From CAXMST01 sp038206985 (GTDB lineage: Bacteria > Actinomycetota > Thermoleophilia > Solirubrobacterales > 70-9): 64,000 nucleotides of DNA. The DNA lies in assembly GCA_038206985.1 (NCBI GenBank), contig JBBRAH010000013.1, positions 1 to 64,000 of the forward strand, in the 5' to 3' direction. Below, in pieces: positions 1 to 7,618 of this stretch. The notes beneath the pieces are model-generated. The model saw nothing but the letters and a program-made list of their open reading frames with translations, was not told where the DNA came from and did not search any database. How positions within the stretch are numbered: the stretch's first letter is position 1; each line of letters opens with the position of its first letter. The position numbers and the translations under genes were made by a program.

Positions 1-453
1 ATCGCTATGCGTCACATCCCACAGCGAGAGGCCGGTGCCGACGAAGATATTGTTGCTCAGGTACTTGTTTGCTTCGACATCGAGCAGCACGGCATGCTCA
101 CGCACCTTGTCGTCCGCCATCACCAGGCTGAAGGCGATCCCAGCCGCACCCGCGAGTTCCCAGTTGTTCTGAAACCGCTTCGCGACGCCAACCTTGACGC
201 CGAAGATCGGTGAGCACTGCGCGAAGTCGGTCAGCCCGGTGTTCGGGATCACGTTACTGCCGCCGACAGTCGACCGTCCATCGATCGGGCGGACCCGGCG
301 ATCCTTGCCGGCGAGCGCGTCGATGAAGAACGGGCGCGCGGCCATCGCCGGCGCTGGGGGCGGTGCCGGCTGTGCGGGCGGTGGTGGTGGCGGTGGCGGC
401 GGCGGCGGTGGCGGCGGTGGCGGTGGCGGCGGCGGCGGCGGCGGCGGTGGCGG
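1..453 (-). CDS. Partial outer-membrane beta-barrel-like protein, cut by the left edge
   Basis: The minus strand is open from the left edge through the GGN tract. Read leftwards it gives a poly-proline stretch, then a convincing protein with alternating aromatic and polar residues (for example VIPNTGLTDFAQCSPIFGV, then NNIFVGTGLSLWDVTHSD at the edge). This resembles the strands of a proteobacterial or acidobacterial surface barrel; I cannot name the family. Base composition is less GC-rich than in the following genes. A monoderm actinobacterium should not have such a barrel, so this piece may come from another organism joined at the repeat. Its real start is not recoverable because the poly-proline frame simply continues into the tract. 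The opposite-strand frame over the same bases is less protein-like. Confidence 0.5.
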
Positions 454-796
454 AGATGGTGGCGGTCCCGACAACCCGGGCGACAGCGGCCCGGGTACGG
501 GCGGCCCCGGCGACGGCGGCGGTTCGAGCACCGGTACCGGTAGCGGCAACGGCGGCTCGGGCAACGGCGGCGCAGGCAACGGAGGGGGCTCCGGTGCCGG
601 AGGCGGCGCAGGCAACGGAGGCGGCAATGGTGACTGCCCAACCTTCGGCGACCAGGTCGCTGCGATCACCGCGGCCGGAGTCGACAATGAAATCAGCAGG
701 CTCGGGGGCCTGCTACTGGCGGCCGGAGGAATCCTTGCCGGATTCTTCCTGGCCAGCATCGGGCCGCTTCGGGGAGGTCGGCGCAGCCAGGGCTGA
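356..796 (+). CDS. Gly-rich protein with C-terminal membrane anchor, 5' end uncertain
   Basis: The frame encodes a long Gly/Ser/Asn/Asp-rich low-complexity region followed by a short ordered segment with one Cys (CPTFGDQVAAITAAGVDNEI) and a C-terminal hydrophobic helix, then Arg residues (RGGRRSQG) and a TGA stop. The topology suggests a surface-exposed Gly-rich region held by a C-terminal helix with a short positive cytoplasmic tail. No trustworthy start is visible: the frame stays open to an ATG at 194, but the bases before about 355 read better as a minus-strand gene. The true N-terminus is therefore probably missing or lies within the Gly tract. Family not recognised. Confidence 0.5.
   Translation, partial: GGGAGCAGGGGGGGGGGGGGGGGGGGGGGGGGGDGGGPDNPGDSGPGTGGPGDGGGSSTGTGSGNGGSGNGGAGNGGGSGAGGGAGNGGGNGDCPTFGDQVAAITAAGVDNEISRLGGLLLAAGGILAGFFLASIGPLRGGRRSQG
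377..453. repeat. GGC/GGT trinucleotide low-complexity tract
   Basis: About 77 bases of almost uninterrupted GGN triplets. It reads as poly-Gly on the plus strand and poly-Pro on the minus strand. It is the point where coding signal switches from the minus strand (left) to the plus strand (right), so it is either a shared low-complexity part of two overlapping frames or an assembly join. Confidence 0.9.
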
Positions 797-813
797 CCCA
801 GATAGTCAGTCGA

Positions 814-839
814 GCCGGCCCGGAATCCGCCGGGCCGGC
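814..839 (+). terminator. Hairpin after the Gly-rich gene
   Basis: A perfect 10-bp stem (GCCGGCCCGG / CCGGGCCGGC) with a 6-base loop, 17 bases after the stop codon. There is no U-run, as is common for actinobacterial terminators. Confidence 0.5.
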
Positions 840-874
840 ACAGACCTCCTGAGCCCCCCGGCTCAGATGGCGCC

Positions 875-907
875 GAGCCCCGCACCCGCCCTCCGGGGGC
901 GGGGCTC
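875..907 (+). terminator. Second GC-rich hairpin
   Basis: A 9-bp stem GAGCCCCGC / GCGGGGCTC with a 15-base loop follows the first hairpin. It may act with it as a tandem terminator before the next gene. Confidence 0.35.
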
Positions 908-1111
908 ACGCGTTAAGGACTCGCGCGGGCTGGCTATCCAGGGCGCGGGAGCGGACGAATGGGCCGGACCAACCTGGCCAGAATTCAAGCAACGCGGCTC
1001 GAGCACCGACATGATGCCTGCATGCAGCTGACTCAGAGCCGTACAGAAACCAGGCAGGCTCACGGCGGCAACGGGGGCTTCCCCGAGCCCCCGCGTGGCG
1101 CCGCCGTACGC

Positions 1112-2014
1112 GTGATCAGCCTCACCCATCCGGCTTGCGGAACGGAGACCCGCATCTTGCTGCCGAGCGGGGTTCCCGACGACGTCATTCGCAGGGTTGT
1201 CTGCGACGGCTGCCGACAGACCTTCGAGGTCGGCGCCGACTGCTTCAGCCCCACCCCGGCAATCGCACCCTACACCGCCGCGGACGTGACAACGAGCGCA
1301 CCGTCCCGCGCCGGCGGCCCCATAGACGCCGTGCGCGGATTCGGTCTCGCGATCTGGGACTGGCTCCTGGACGGCGCCGATGCCGTTCGCGGCCGGCTCC
1401 CCTCGACACCCGATATCTCACGCAACCGCCTTTGGGCCTGGGCGTCGCTGCCGCTCGCGGCGCTCGGCGTGATCGCCGGCCTGGCCCTGATCCAGGGTTC
1501 CAGCGATCCGGCACCTCCGGCGCCCGCCGCGCCCGCCGCGGTAACGGGCGCCGCCGACGCCAAGTTCATCCAGGAGACCGGCTACTCACTGGCGCTGCCA
1601 CCGGGCTTCAAGCGCGCGGATCCGCCGGATGGCGCCAGCTTCCGCGCCGAGGCCAAGAGTGGGAACGCCGACGCAACCCTGTGGATCGAGCGCGCTCCCA
1701 ACCTCAGCTTCAAGGAGTTCGAGAAGCGCTCGCTCGAGCAACTCTCCGGCCTCGCCGGTAACGCCCGCGTCGTAGATCGGGTCGATGGGCCGACGCTCGA
1801 GACCTCGATCGTCGAGTTGCGCGCCGACGCACCCGTGGCCGATGGCGCAACCGCGACCTACCGGGTGACACTGCGCGCGGCCGGTGACTTCAGGCTCTAC
1901 TTCGCCACCGTCACCCAGCCCGGCGCCGAGCCGGACCTGCTCTCCGGCGTGGGCTTGATGCACGGTTCGCTGCGCCCTGAGGTCAAGCTCAAGGGCGAGG
2001 GAGAGGGCTCGTGA
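1112..2014 (+). CDS. Zinc-ribbon membrane protein with PsbP/LpqN-like extracytoplasmic domain
   Basis: Taking the GTG at 1112 as start gives 300 residues: an N-terminal Cys cluster (C9, C31, C34, C44, including CDGC) resembling a small zinc ribbon, a linker, one membrane helix at about residues 108-127, a Pro/Ala spacer, and an outer domain beginning ETGYSLALPPGF that recalls the PsbP/DUF1795/LpqN fold. It would sit in the membrane with the ribbon inside. In-frame ATGs at 959 and 1022 are alternatives, but they add a low-quality sequence crossing a GC hairpin (about 1073-1094). The stop overlaps the GTG start of the next gene (GTGA), so the two are probably translated together. No specific function can be given. 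Confidence 0.65.
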   Translation: MISLTHPACGTETRILLPSGVPDDVIRRVVCDGCRQTFEVGADCFSPTPAIAPYTAADVTTSAPSRAGGPIDAVRGFGLAIWDWLLDGADAVRGRLPSTPDISRNRLWAWASLPLAALGVIAGLALIQGSSDPAPPAPAAPAAVTGAADAKFIQETGYSLALPPGFKRADPPDGASFRAEAKSGNADATLWIERAPNLSFKEFEKRSLEQLSGLAGNARVVDRVDGPTLETSIVELRADAPVADGATATYRVTLRAAGDFRLYFATVTQPGAEPDLLSGVGLMHGSLRPEVKLKGEGEGS

Positions 2015-2706
2015 GCCTGCTGCGACCCTGGCATCTGCTGCTCGTCGCCCTGGCGCTGTTCGTCCCGATCCAGGCCGGTGCGCTGAGCGGCGGCGGAGCC
2101 GCCGGGCTCGGCGTCTCGGCGAGTCTGGGTCAGTGCGGTGTTTCCGAGGCCGGCATCGTCTGCCGCATCGACGCGAGCTGGAACGGCGTCGAGGGTGCCT
2201 ACCGCTACACGGCGTCGATGACCCTCGCCGACGGCTCCGTCCAGGACATGGGCGCGGTCGGATACGGCAGTGGCGGAGGCAGCACGTCACTCTGGGTTCC
2301 CTACGCCGGCGACGGCACCTACACCGTCACCGTCACCGCCTGGGGCACCGATGAGCGCGGCCACGAGAAGAAGGTGGGCGTAGACAAGGGGAAGGCCCAG
2401 CTCAAGGAGCCGGCTGACGATGCCGGCGCCGAAGACGATCAAGCCGAACAGCCGGATGAGGGCTTTGCGGAGGGGGCCGATCCGGTGGGCGGTCAGCAGG
2501 GCGACGGGGCTGACTCCGGCCCGGCTGCTGAGCCCGAGGCACCAGCCGAGGAGGAGGGCGACCCCCCGGCCGAGAAGCCCGCGGATCCGACTCCCGAGCC
2601 GGACGCACCGGCCGATGAAGAGCAGCCCGCCGGGATCGGCGGCGGTGCCGCGGCCGGGAAGACGCCTCCCGCAGCGGACTCTGCCGCAGCAGACCCCGGT
2701 ATCTGA
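2011..2706 (+). CDS. Secreted protein with Ig-like domain and acidic Pro/Ala-rich tail
   Basis: 231 residues. The first 24 form a signal peptide (LLLVALALFVPIQAGALS). A beta-rich region of about 90 residues follows with two Cys (CGVSE and IVCRI) and repeated Tyr/Thr strands typical of an Ig-like or fibronectin-like fold. From about residue 130 the chain is low-complexity, rich in Glu, Asp, Pro and Ala, with no closing membrane helix. Translation probably couples to the upstream membrane protein through the 4-base GTGA overlap, so the two may work together at the cell surface. Family not recognised. Confidence 0.65.
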   Translation: MSLLRPWHLLLVALALFVPIQAGALSGGGAAGLGVSASLGQCGVSEAGIVCRIDASWNGVEGAYRYTASMTLADGSVQDMGAVGYGSGGGSTSLWVPYAGDGTYTVTVTAWGTDERGHEKKVGVDKGKAQLKEPADDAGAEDDQAEQPDEGFAEGADPVGGQQGDGADSGPAAEPEAPAEEEGDPPAEKPADPTPEPDAPADEEQPAGIGGGAAAGKTPPAADSAAADPGI

Positions 2707-2771
2707 GCCCGCCGACGTAGTGGATCGGGCACGCCGGGCCGGGGTAAACCGGTGTACTACTCTGCGCCGCG

Positions 2772-3776
2772 ATGACCGACCAGCTCGCGATCGAGGCCTC
2801 AGGGCTGACCAAATCCTTCGGTGCCGTCAAGGCCCTGACAGGGGTCGACCTCGAGGTTGAGGTCGGGACCATCCTGGGGCTACTCGGGCCGAACGGGGCC
2901 GGAAAGACGACCGCGGTGCGGATCCTGACGACGCTCTTGCCGCCGGATGGCGGCAGCGCGCAGGTGGCGGGCTATGACGTTGTCGCCGAGGCCTCCGAGC
3001 TCCGCGCTCACATCGGCCTTGCGGGCCAGTACGCCGCGATCGACGAGAACCTGACCGGCTTCGAGAACCTCGAGATGGTCGGTCGGCTCTACCACCTCGA
3101 CAAAGCCACCGCGCGGGAGCGGGCCCGCGAACTGCTCGAGCAGTTCGAGCTCAGCGATGCGGCCGATCGGCCCGCGAGCACCTACTCGGGCGGCATGGGA
3201 CGACGACTCGACCTCGCCGCGGCACTGGTTGCAGCGCCTCCCGTGATCTTTCTGGATGAGCCGACCACCGGCCTCGACCCGCGGAGCCGCGCCGGCCTCT
3301 GGACCACGATCGAGGGCAAGGTCGCTGAGGGGACGACGGTGCTGCTCACGACCCAGTACCTGGATGAGGCCGATCGCCTGGCCGACAAGATCGCGGTGAT
3401 CGACCACGGAACCGTGATCGCGACCGGCACCTCGGATGAGCTCAAGGCCAGGGTCGGCGGCGACCGGCTCGAGATCACCCTCGAGGACACAGCTCGAACC
3501 GACGCAGCCAGGAGCGCGATCGCAGCGATCGCGTCCGATCGGCCGAGCGTCCATGACGGCCACCTGCATGTGCCGATCCGCGAGCGGCGCGGCGCCGTTG
3601 CGGAAGCCGTCCGCCTGCTCGACGGCGACGGGATCGGGATCGAGGATGTGGCGATCCGCCGCCCCACTCTCGACGACGTCTTCATCGCGCTCACGGGCCA
3701 CGCCACCGAGAAGGCCGACGACGACGCCACGGACGCGGAAGCGGATCAGGCCGCGGTTGCCGGGGAGGCCGGTTGA
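2772..3776 (+). CDS. ABC transporter ATP-binding protein, DrrA type
   Basis: 334 residues. It powers an ABC-2 exporter by ATP hydrolysis on the cytoplasmic face. Visible motifs: Walker A GPNGAGKTT, signature YSGGMGRRLDLAAAL, Walker B VIFLDEPTTGLDP and the switch His region replaced by LLTTQYLDEAD, all in the order typical of daunorubicin-resistance (DrrA) ATPases. The C-terminal extension of about 100 residues (ending in an acidic tail) is also DrrA-like. The stop overlaps the permease start (ATGA), so the pair is one transport unit. A TACTCT box at 2758 lies 8 bases before the ATG, suggesting a leaderless transcript. The substrate cannot be deduced; drug, lipid or glycolipid export are possible. 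Confidence 0.9.
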   Translation: MTDQLAIEASGLTKSFGAVKALTGVDLEVEVGTILGLLGPNGAGKTTAVRILTTLLPPDGGSAQVAGYDVVAEASELRAHIGLAGQYAAIDENLTGFENLEMVGRLYHLDKATARERARELLEQFELSDAADRPASTYSGGMGRRLDLAAALVAAPPVIFLDEPTTGLDPRSRAGLWTTIEGKVAEGTTVLLTTQYLDEADRLADKIAVIDHGTVIATGTSDELKARVGGDRLEITLEDTARTDAARSAIAAIASDRPSVHDGHLHVPIRERRGAVAEAVRLLDGDGIGIEDVAIRRPTLDDVFIALTGHATEKADDDATDAEADQAAVAGEAG

Positions 3777-4552
3777 TGACCCGCCTGCGCTACCAGTTCG
3801 CCGACACCCTGGTGCTCTGCAAGCGCAACCTGCTGCGCTTCCGGCGCTCGCCGGAGATGGTCGTCGGATTCCTCGTGCAACCGGTGATGTTCATCCTGCT
3901 GTTCGTCTACGTGCTCGGCGGCGCGATCGTCACCCCCGGCTTCGACTACGTCGATTTCCTGATGCCGGGGATCATCGTCCAGACGATCGCCTTCGGCGGC
4001 TTCGTCACGGCGATCGGCCTCGCCGAGGACATGAACAAGGGCCTGATCGACCGCTTTCGCTCGCTGCCCATTGCCCGCTCCGCGGTGCTCGCCGGCCGCA
4101 CCGTCTCCGACATCTTCACCAACGTCGCCGCGCTTGCCGTGATGTTGATCGTCGGCTTCCTGGTCGGCTTCAACTTCATCAATACCGGGCCGCTCGAGAT
4201 CATCGGCGGCGTCGTGCTGCTGCTCGCGATGGGCTTTGCCTTCAGCTGGATCTTCGCGCTGATGGGGCTCGCCTCCTCGACGCCGGAGGCGGCACAGCAG
4301 GTCGGCTTCATCCTGATCTTTCCCCTGACATTCGCCTCCTCGGCCTTCGTCCCGGTGGCCACGATGCCGAGCTGGCTGCAGCCCTTCGCCGAGGTCAACC
4401 CGTTCACGATCATCGTCGACGCGATGCGCTCCCTGTGGCTGGGCATCCCCGCCGGCAACAACGTCTGGGGGGCGGTCGTCTGGATCGTCGTCCTCGTCGC
4501 GATCTTCGCCCCGATCGCCACCTGGCGCTACAAGAACACAGTCAGCGACTGA
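3773..4552 (+). CDS. ABC-2 type permease, DrrB type
   Basis: 259 residues with six predicted membrane helices, the membrane half of the exporter encoded with the ATPase just upstream. It begins with a short amphipathic region rich in Arg (LCKRNLLRFRRSPEM), as in DrrB-like permeases. The conserved ABC-2 segment is seen around DMNKGLIDRFRSLPIARSAVLAGR, and the final loop has FVPVATMPSWLQPFAEVNPF before the last helix. Length and motif order match the family. The coupled ATGA overlap supports co-translation. Confidence 0.9.
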   Translation: MMTRLRYQFADTLVLCKRNLLRFRRSPEMVVGFLVQPVMFILLFVYVLGGAIVTPGFDYVDFLMPGIIVQTIAFGGFVTAIGLAEDMNKGLIDRFRSLPIARSAVLAGRTVSDIFTNVAALAVMLIVGFLVGFNFINTGPLEIIGGVVLLLAMGFAFSWIFALMGLASSTPEAAQQVGFILIFPLTFASSAFVPVATMPSWLQPFAEVNPFTIIVDAMRSLWLGIPAGNNVWGAVVWIVVLVAIFAPIATWRYKNTVSD

Positions 4553-4589
4553 CCCGGCAGGGAGCCGAGCCGGCTACTTGATTCGCGGA

Positions 4590-4676
4590 TGCCCGGGGTG
4601 GGATTCGAACCCACATGCCCGCAAGCGAGCGGCGGCTTTTAAGGCCGCCTGACTGGACCAATTCGTCGACCCGGGC
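4590..4676 (-). tRNA. tRNA-Leu(UAA)
   Basis: An 87-base cloverleaf on the minus strand. The acceptor arms GCCCGGG and CCCGGGC pair fully, discriminator A. The anticodon stem GCGGC/GCCGC encloses loop CTTAAAA with anticodon UAA. A long variable arm (class II) and a canonical T arm (GTGGG-TTCGAAT-CCCAC) fit leucine. The 3' CCA is not encoded (TCC follows). Confidence 0.95.
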
Positions 4677-4775
4677 GGGAATGGTTGATCGTAGCCGCCC
4701 GGACACTTAGCCAAGACTTAGTCTGAGACGAAACTAACGAGTGAGTACGGTGTTCATCGGGTAGGTACCTGGAGA

Positions 4776-6314
4776 GTGGAAGCATCGGCACTTACACACG
4801 CGTCACGACGCGGGCTACTAGCCCGGCGCTCTCGCGTGCTCAAGCTGGAGAACGATGAGCACCTCGTCGCGCTGATCCGTTCCGGCCACGACCGTGCCTT
4901 CGAGGTCCTCTGGGACCGCTACAACTCCCGCCTCCTCGCCTTCTGCAGCTCGATGCTGAAGAGCCGCCAGGACGCCGAGGATGTGCTGCAGGAAGTCTTC
5001 GTCAACGCCCATAAGGCGATGCTCGCCGACGACCGCAAGATCAACGTGCGGCCGTGGCTGTACCGGATCGCCCGCAACCGCTGCCTCAACCACTTGCGCC
5101 GTCCCGTGCCCGAGGGGCAGGACTCGATGGACATCCACCCCCACATGCACGGCACGAGCACGGCCGAGCGGGTGCAGAAGCGCGAGGAGCTGCGCCAGGT
5201 CCTCCAGGACGTCGACACCCTTCCCGAGACCCAGAAGACCGCGCTCCTGCTGCGCGAGATCGACCAGATGTCCTACGACGAGATCGCTGTGACGATGGAG
5301 ACCACGATGCCGGCGGTCAAGTCCCTCCTGGTCCGGGCGAGGATCACCCTCGCGGAGTCGAGCGAGTCCCGCACGCTTAGCTGCGACGAGGTGCGCCTGA
5401 CGCTGGCCGAGGCCGCCGAAGGCATCGGCAAGGCCACCGGCCCCGTCCGCCTTCACGTCAAGAATTGCGAGGGCTGCTCGACCTTCCGTGATCAGCTGCG
5501 CAGCGACCGCAAGGCGCTTGCGGCGCTGTTCCCCGTGGGGCCCATGGCCCTGCTCCAGAGCGGTTTCCTGGCGAAGATCTTCGGAGGCGGCGGCGCCGCT
5601 GCCGGAAGCGGGAGTGCCGGCGCCGCGGGCGCGGGTGGCTCCGGTGCAATCGGCGCCGCGGCAGCAGGCGGCGGCGCTACAGCCGGCGGACTCGGCGCGA
5701 TCGGTGGCGCGATCGGCACGAAGGCTGCCGCGGGCGTGGCCACCGCAGCTCTGCTCACCGCCGGCGCGGTCGAGGTCAAGCATGTTGCCGCACCCAGTTC
5801 GACGCCCCCCGCGATCGAGCGGACTGCCTCACCCCCCCCCTCCCAGAGCCTCCCGCCGAATCGCAGCAAGAAGCTGAGCAAACGCATCGGCCCGGCCCTC
5901 GTCGCGCTCACAGGCGCCTCCCAGGCCGACCGCGCGGCCGCCGCCGGCAAGGACGACGCCGAGCCCGTCGAGCGCGCCGCGCCCCCGGCCGACGATGTCG
6001 CCCCGGCTCCGGCCGGCGAATCCGAGAGCGCCGCACCGGTCGAGGGTTCCGGTTCGGATCCCGAGGCCGTAATCGACGCCGGCGCCGGCGCCGGCGCCTC
6101 CGGTGCTCCCACCGGGGCCGAGCGCCCGGACGAAAGCGGCGGCGCGGTCGTCGACGGCGAGATCAGCGATCCCACTACACCGACTTCACCCACCACCCCG
6201 GACCAGGGCGGATCTGAAACGCCGCCCCCGAGCGGCCACACGCCGGCGCCCGCGCCGGCAGCGCCTACTGAGGACCCGCCCGGGGCGGACTCCTCCATCG
6301 CTGCCGGCGGCTGA
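4776..6314 (+). CDS. ECF sigma factor fused to a zinc anti-sigma-like domain and long extracytoplasmic-type tail
   Basis: 512 residues. Region 2 of a sigma-70/ECF factor lies at about 25-105 (FEVLWDRYNSRLLAF, QDAEDVLQEVFVNAHKA, RPWLYRIARNRCLNHLRR) and region 4 at about 140-200 (LPETQKTALLLREIDQMSYDEIA, then MPAVKSLLVRAR). Next, at about 205-250, a CDEV...HVKNCEGC pattern matches the zf-HC2 zinc finger of anti-sigma factors. A Gly/Ala-rich region with a possible membrane helix (ATAALLTAGAVEV) and a Pro/Ala/Glu-rich tail of about 170 residues follow. The usual sigma/anti-sigma pair thus appears as one chain, perhaps tethered to the membrane. Start: GTG at 4776 with a TAGGTA box 8 bases before; GTG at 4836 is an alternative. 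The target regulon is unknown. Confidence 0.85.
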   Translation: MEASALTHASRRGLLARRSRVLKLENDEHLVALIRSGHDRAFEVLWDRYNSRLLAFCSSMLKSRQDAEDVLQEVFVNAHKAMLADDRKINVRPWLYRIARNRCLNHLRRPVPEGQDSMDIHPHMHGTSTAERVQKREELRQVLQDVDTLPETQKTALLLREIDQMSYDEIAVTMETTMPAVKSLLVRARITLAESSESRTLSCDEVRLTLAEAAEGIGKATGPVRLHVKNCEGCSTFRDQLRSDRKALAALFPVGPMALLQSGFLAKIFGGGGAAAGSGSAGAAGAGGSGAIGAAAAGGGATAGGLGAIGGAIGTKAAAGVATAALLTAGAVEVKHVAAPSSTPPAIERTASPPPSQSLPPNRSKKLSKRIGPALVALTGASQADRAAAAGKDDAEPVERAAPPADDVAPAPAGESESAAPVEGSGSDPEAVIDAGAGAGASGAPTGAERPDESGGAVVDGEISDPTTPTSPTTPDQGGSETPPPSGHTPAPAPAAPTEDPPGADSSIAAGG

Positions 6315-6350
6315 GCCCTCCCCGCGTCCCTCCCGCCTGGATCAGACGTC

Positions 6351-6392
6351 CGTAGGTCTCGCCTACGACGTTCGTTGGCTCTTGCAACGAAC
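6351..6392 (+). terminator. Two adjacent perfect hairpins after the sigma gene
   Basis: CGTAGG-TCTCG-CCTACG (6351-6367) is followed two bases later by GTTCGTTG-GCTCTTG-CAACGAAC (6370-6392), an 8-bp perfect stem. They lie 36 bases after the sigma-gene stop and 78 bases before the next start. They may terminate transcription or form part of a structured leader for the small gene at 6470. Confidence 0.4.
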
Positions 6393-6469
6393 CGCCTCAT
6401 GCCCGTGGGCTCATCGCCCGATAGGGGTGTAGACCCGAGAACCCCATGAGGGACAGCACGGAGGTCCAC

Positions 6470-6751
6470 ATGAGTGCCATACCCCAGATCGATCAGAACG
6501 GCATTTGCCGCTACGCGAGGGGAATCGTCACCTATGACTCCGTGCGAAAGCGCGTCTGGGTCGGCGACCAGCGACTCCACCACGGGCTGACGGGCGCGCT
6601 TCTCGCCGGAGTCGGCGTCGCCGGGCTGGCGGCCCAGAGGATCGGGCCGCGCGGCGGTCTCGAGTGGGCCCTCGCCGGCTCGGTGCTCATGGCCCACGAC
6701 TGGCACGACCGCGGCCACTGGTTCGAGCCCGGCCACCAGGCCGAGGACTGA
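6470..6751 (+). CDS. Small hypothetical protein with central hydrophobic segment
   Basis: 93 residues. Start ATG 6470 is chosen because a strong ribosome site GGAGG (6460-6464) lies 5 bases before it; an upstream ATG at 6446 has none. The N-terminal half is polar (CRYARGIVTYDSVRKRVWVGDQRLHHG). The centre has a hydrophobic Gly/Ala-rich stretch that could be one or two short membrane helices. The C-terminus is rich in His, Asp and Trp (MAHDWHDRGHWFEPGHQ), which could bind metal; that is inference only. Family not recognised. Confidence 0.65.
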   Translation: MSAIPQIDQNGICRYARGIVTYDSVRKRVWVGDQRLHHGLTGALLAGVGVAGLAAQRIGPRGGLEWALAGSVLMAHDWHDRGHWFEPGHQAED

Positions 6752-6784
6752 CCTCCCGTCCCGTCCCGCCGGGAGACACACTGG

Positions 6785-6843
6785 CGCTTGACTGCGAATA
6801 GCCGACCGTATAGGTCAGTAGAACGCGTCAGAGTTCGCCCGTC
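6785..6843. repeat. Dispersed intergenic repeat, copy A
   Basis: 59 bases that match 43490-43548 at 53 positions in the same orientation. The core begins ACTGCGAATAGCCGACC and ends CAGAGTTCGC, giving short inverted ends GCGAA/TTCGC. Copy A contains TTGACT and TATAGG 15 bases apart, resembling a promoter. It lies 33 bases after the small gene and 60 bases before the 3' end of a minus-strand gene. Confidence 0.85.
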
Positions 6844-6902
6844 AGCCGGCCTGTGGCCGCCACAACAACTCCGGCGGGGCTCCGGCCCGGATCGGCCGCC
6901 GC

Positions 6903-7616
6903 TCAGGCCGAGTGCACGTCGCCCGGCTGCATGATCACGACCTCGGCATCCATGGCCGACTCCACCTCGGCTTTGAAAGCGTCGAGGTCGGTCTCGATCG
7001 GCGGGAACGTCGTGTGATGGACGGGGATCACCGTGGAGGCCCCGACCAGCTCACAGGCAACGACTGCGTCGTGGCGATCCATCGTGTAGTGGCCGCCTAC
7101 CGGTACGAGGGCGACGTCTACCGGCGTGCGCCTGGCGATCAACTCCAGATCACCGAACAGCGCGGTATCGCCGAGGTGGTAGACGGTCTTGCCGCCGATG
7201 CCCACGACCCAGCCCGCGGCCGAGCCGATCACAGTGCCGGGGGTCGGCGAGAAGGGCGCCTCTTCTGAGCCCGGAGCAGTGCTGGTGTGGAAGGCCTGGA
7301 CGAGCTTGGCCCAGCCCCAGTCGAAGGTGACGGTCCCACCCAGGTTGGGATCCAGGGTCTTCTCGATCCCCTGCTCGCCGAGCCAGTTGGCGAGCTCGAC
7401 GATCGCGGCGCAGGTGGCGCCCGTGCGCTGCGCGATTCCGACCGCATCGGCGAGGTGGTCCACGTGGCCGTGGGTGACGAGGATCGTGTCCGCCTCCACC
7501 TCGTCCGCGGTCACGGTCGCAACCGGATTGTTCGGCTTCAGGAACGGGTCGATGATCACGTTTGCCGAGCCGTCGGCCAGGCCGACGCACGAGTGTCCGT
7601 AGTAGGTGATGTCCAT
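6903..7616 (-). CDS. Metal-dependent hydrolase, UPF0173/metallo-beta-lactamase fold
   Basis: 237 residues, the normal length of UPF0173 proteins. Metal-binding motifs are complete: MDITYYGHSC at the N-terminus, THGHVDH at about residue 49, GDTALFGD near 150, GGHYTMD near 175 and PVHHTTFPP near 200. It should hydrolyse an ester-like bond with two zinc or manganese ions; the natural substrate of the family is unknown. It has only a 2-base gap from the small upstream gene at 7619, so the two are co-transcribed. Confidence 0.9.
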   Translation of the reverse strand: MDITYYGHSCVGLADGSANVIIDPFLKPNNPVATVTADEVEADTILVTHGHVDHLADAVGIAQRTGATCAAIVELANWLGEQGIEKTLDPNLGGTVTFDWGWAKLVQAFHTSTAPGSEEAPFSPTPGTVIGSAAGWVVGIGGKTVYHLGDTALFGDLELIARRTPVDVALVPVGGHYTMDRHDAVVACELVGASTVIPVHHTTFPPIETDLDAFKAEVESAMDAEVVIMQPGDVHSA

Positions 7617-7618
7617 GC

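Noticed and set aside
7..213. A 68-codon plus-strand open frame at the left edge
   Set aside because: The opposite strand over the same bases reads as a far better protein, with barrel-like strands.
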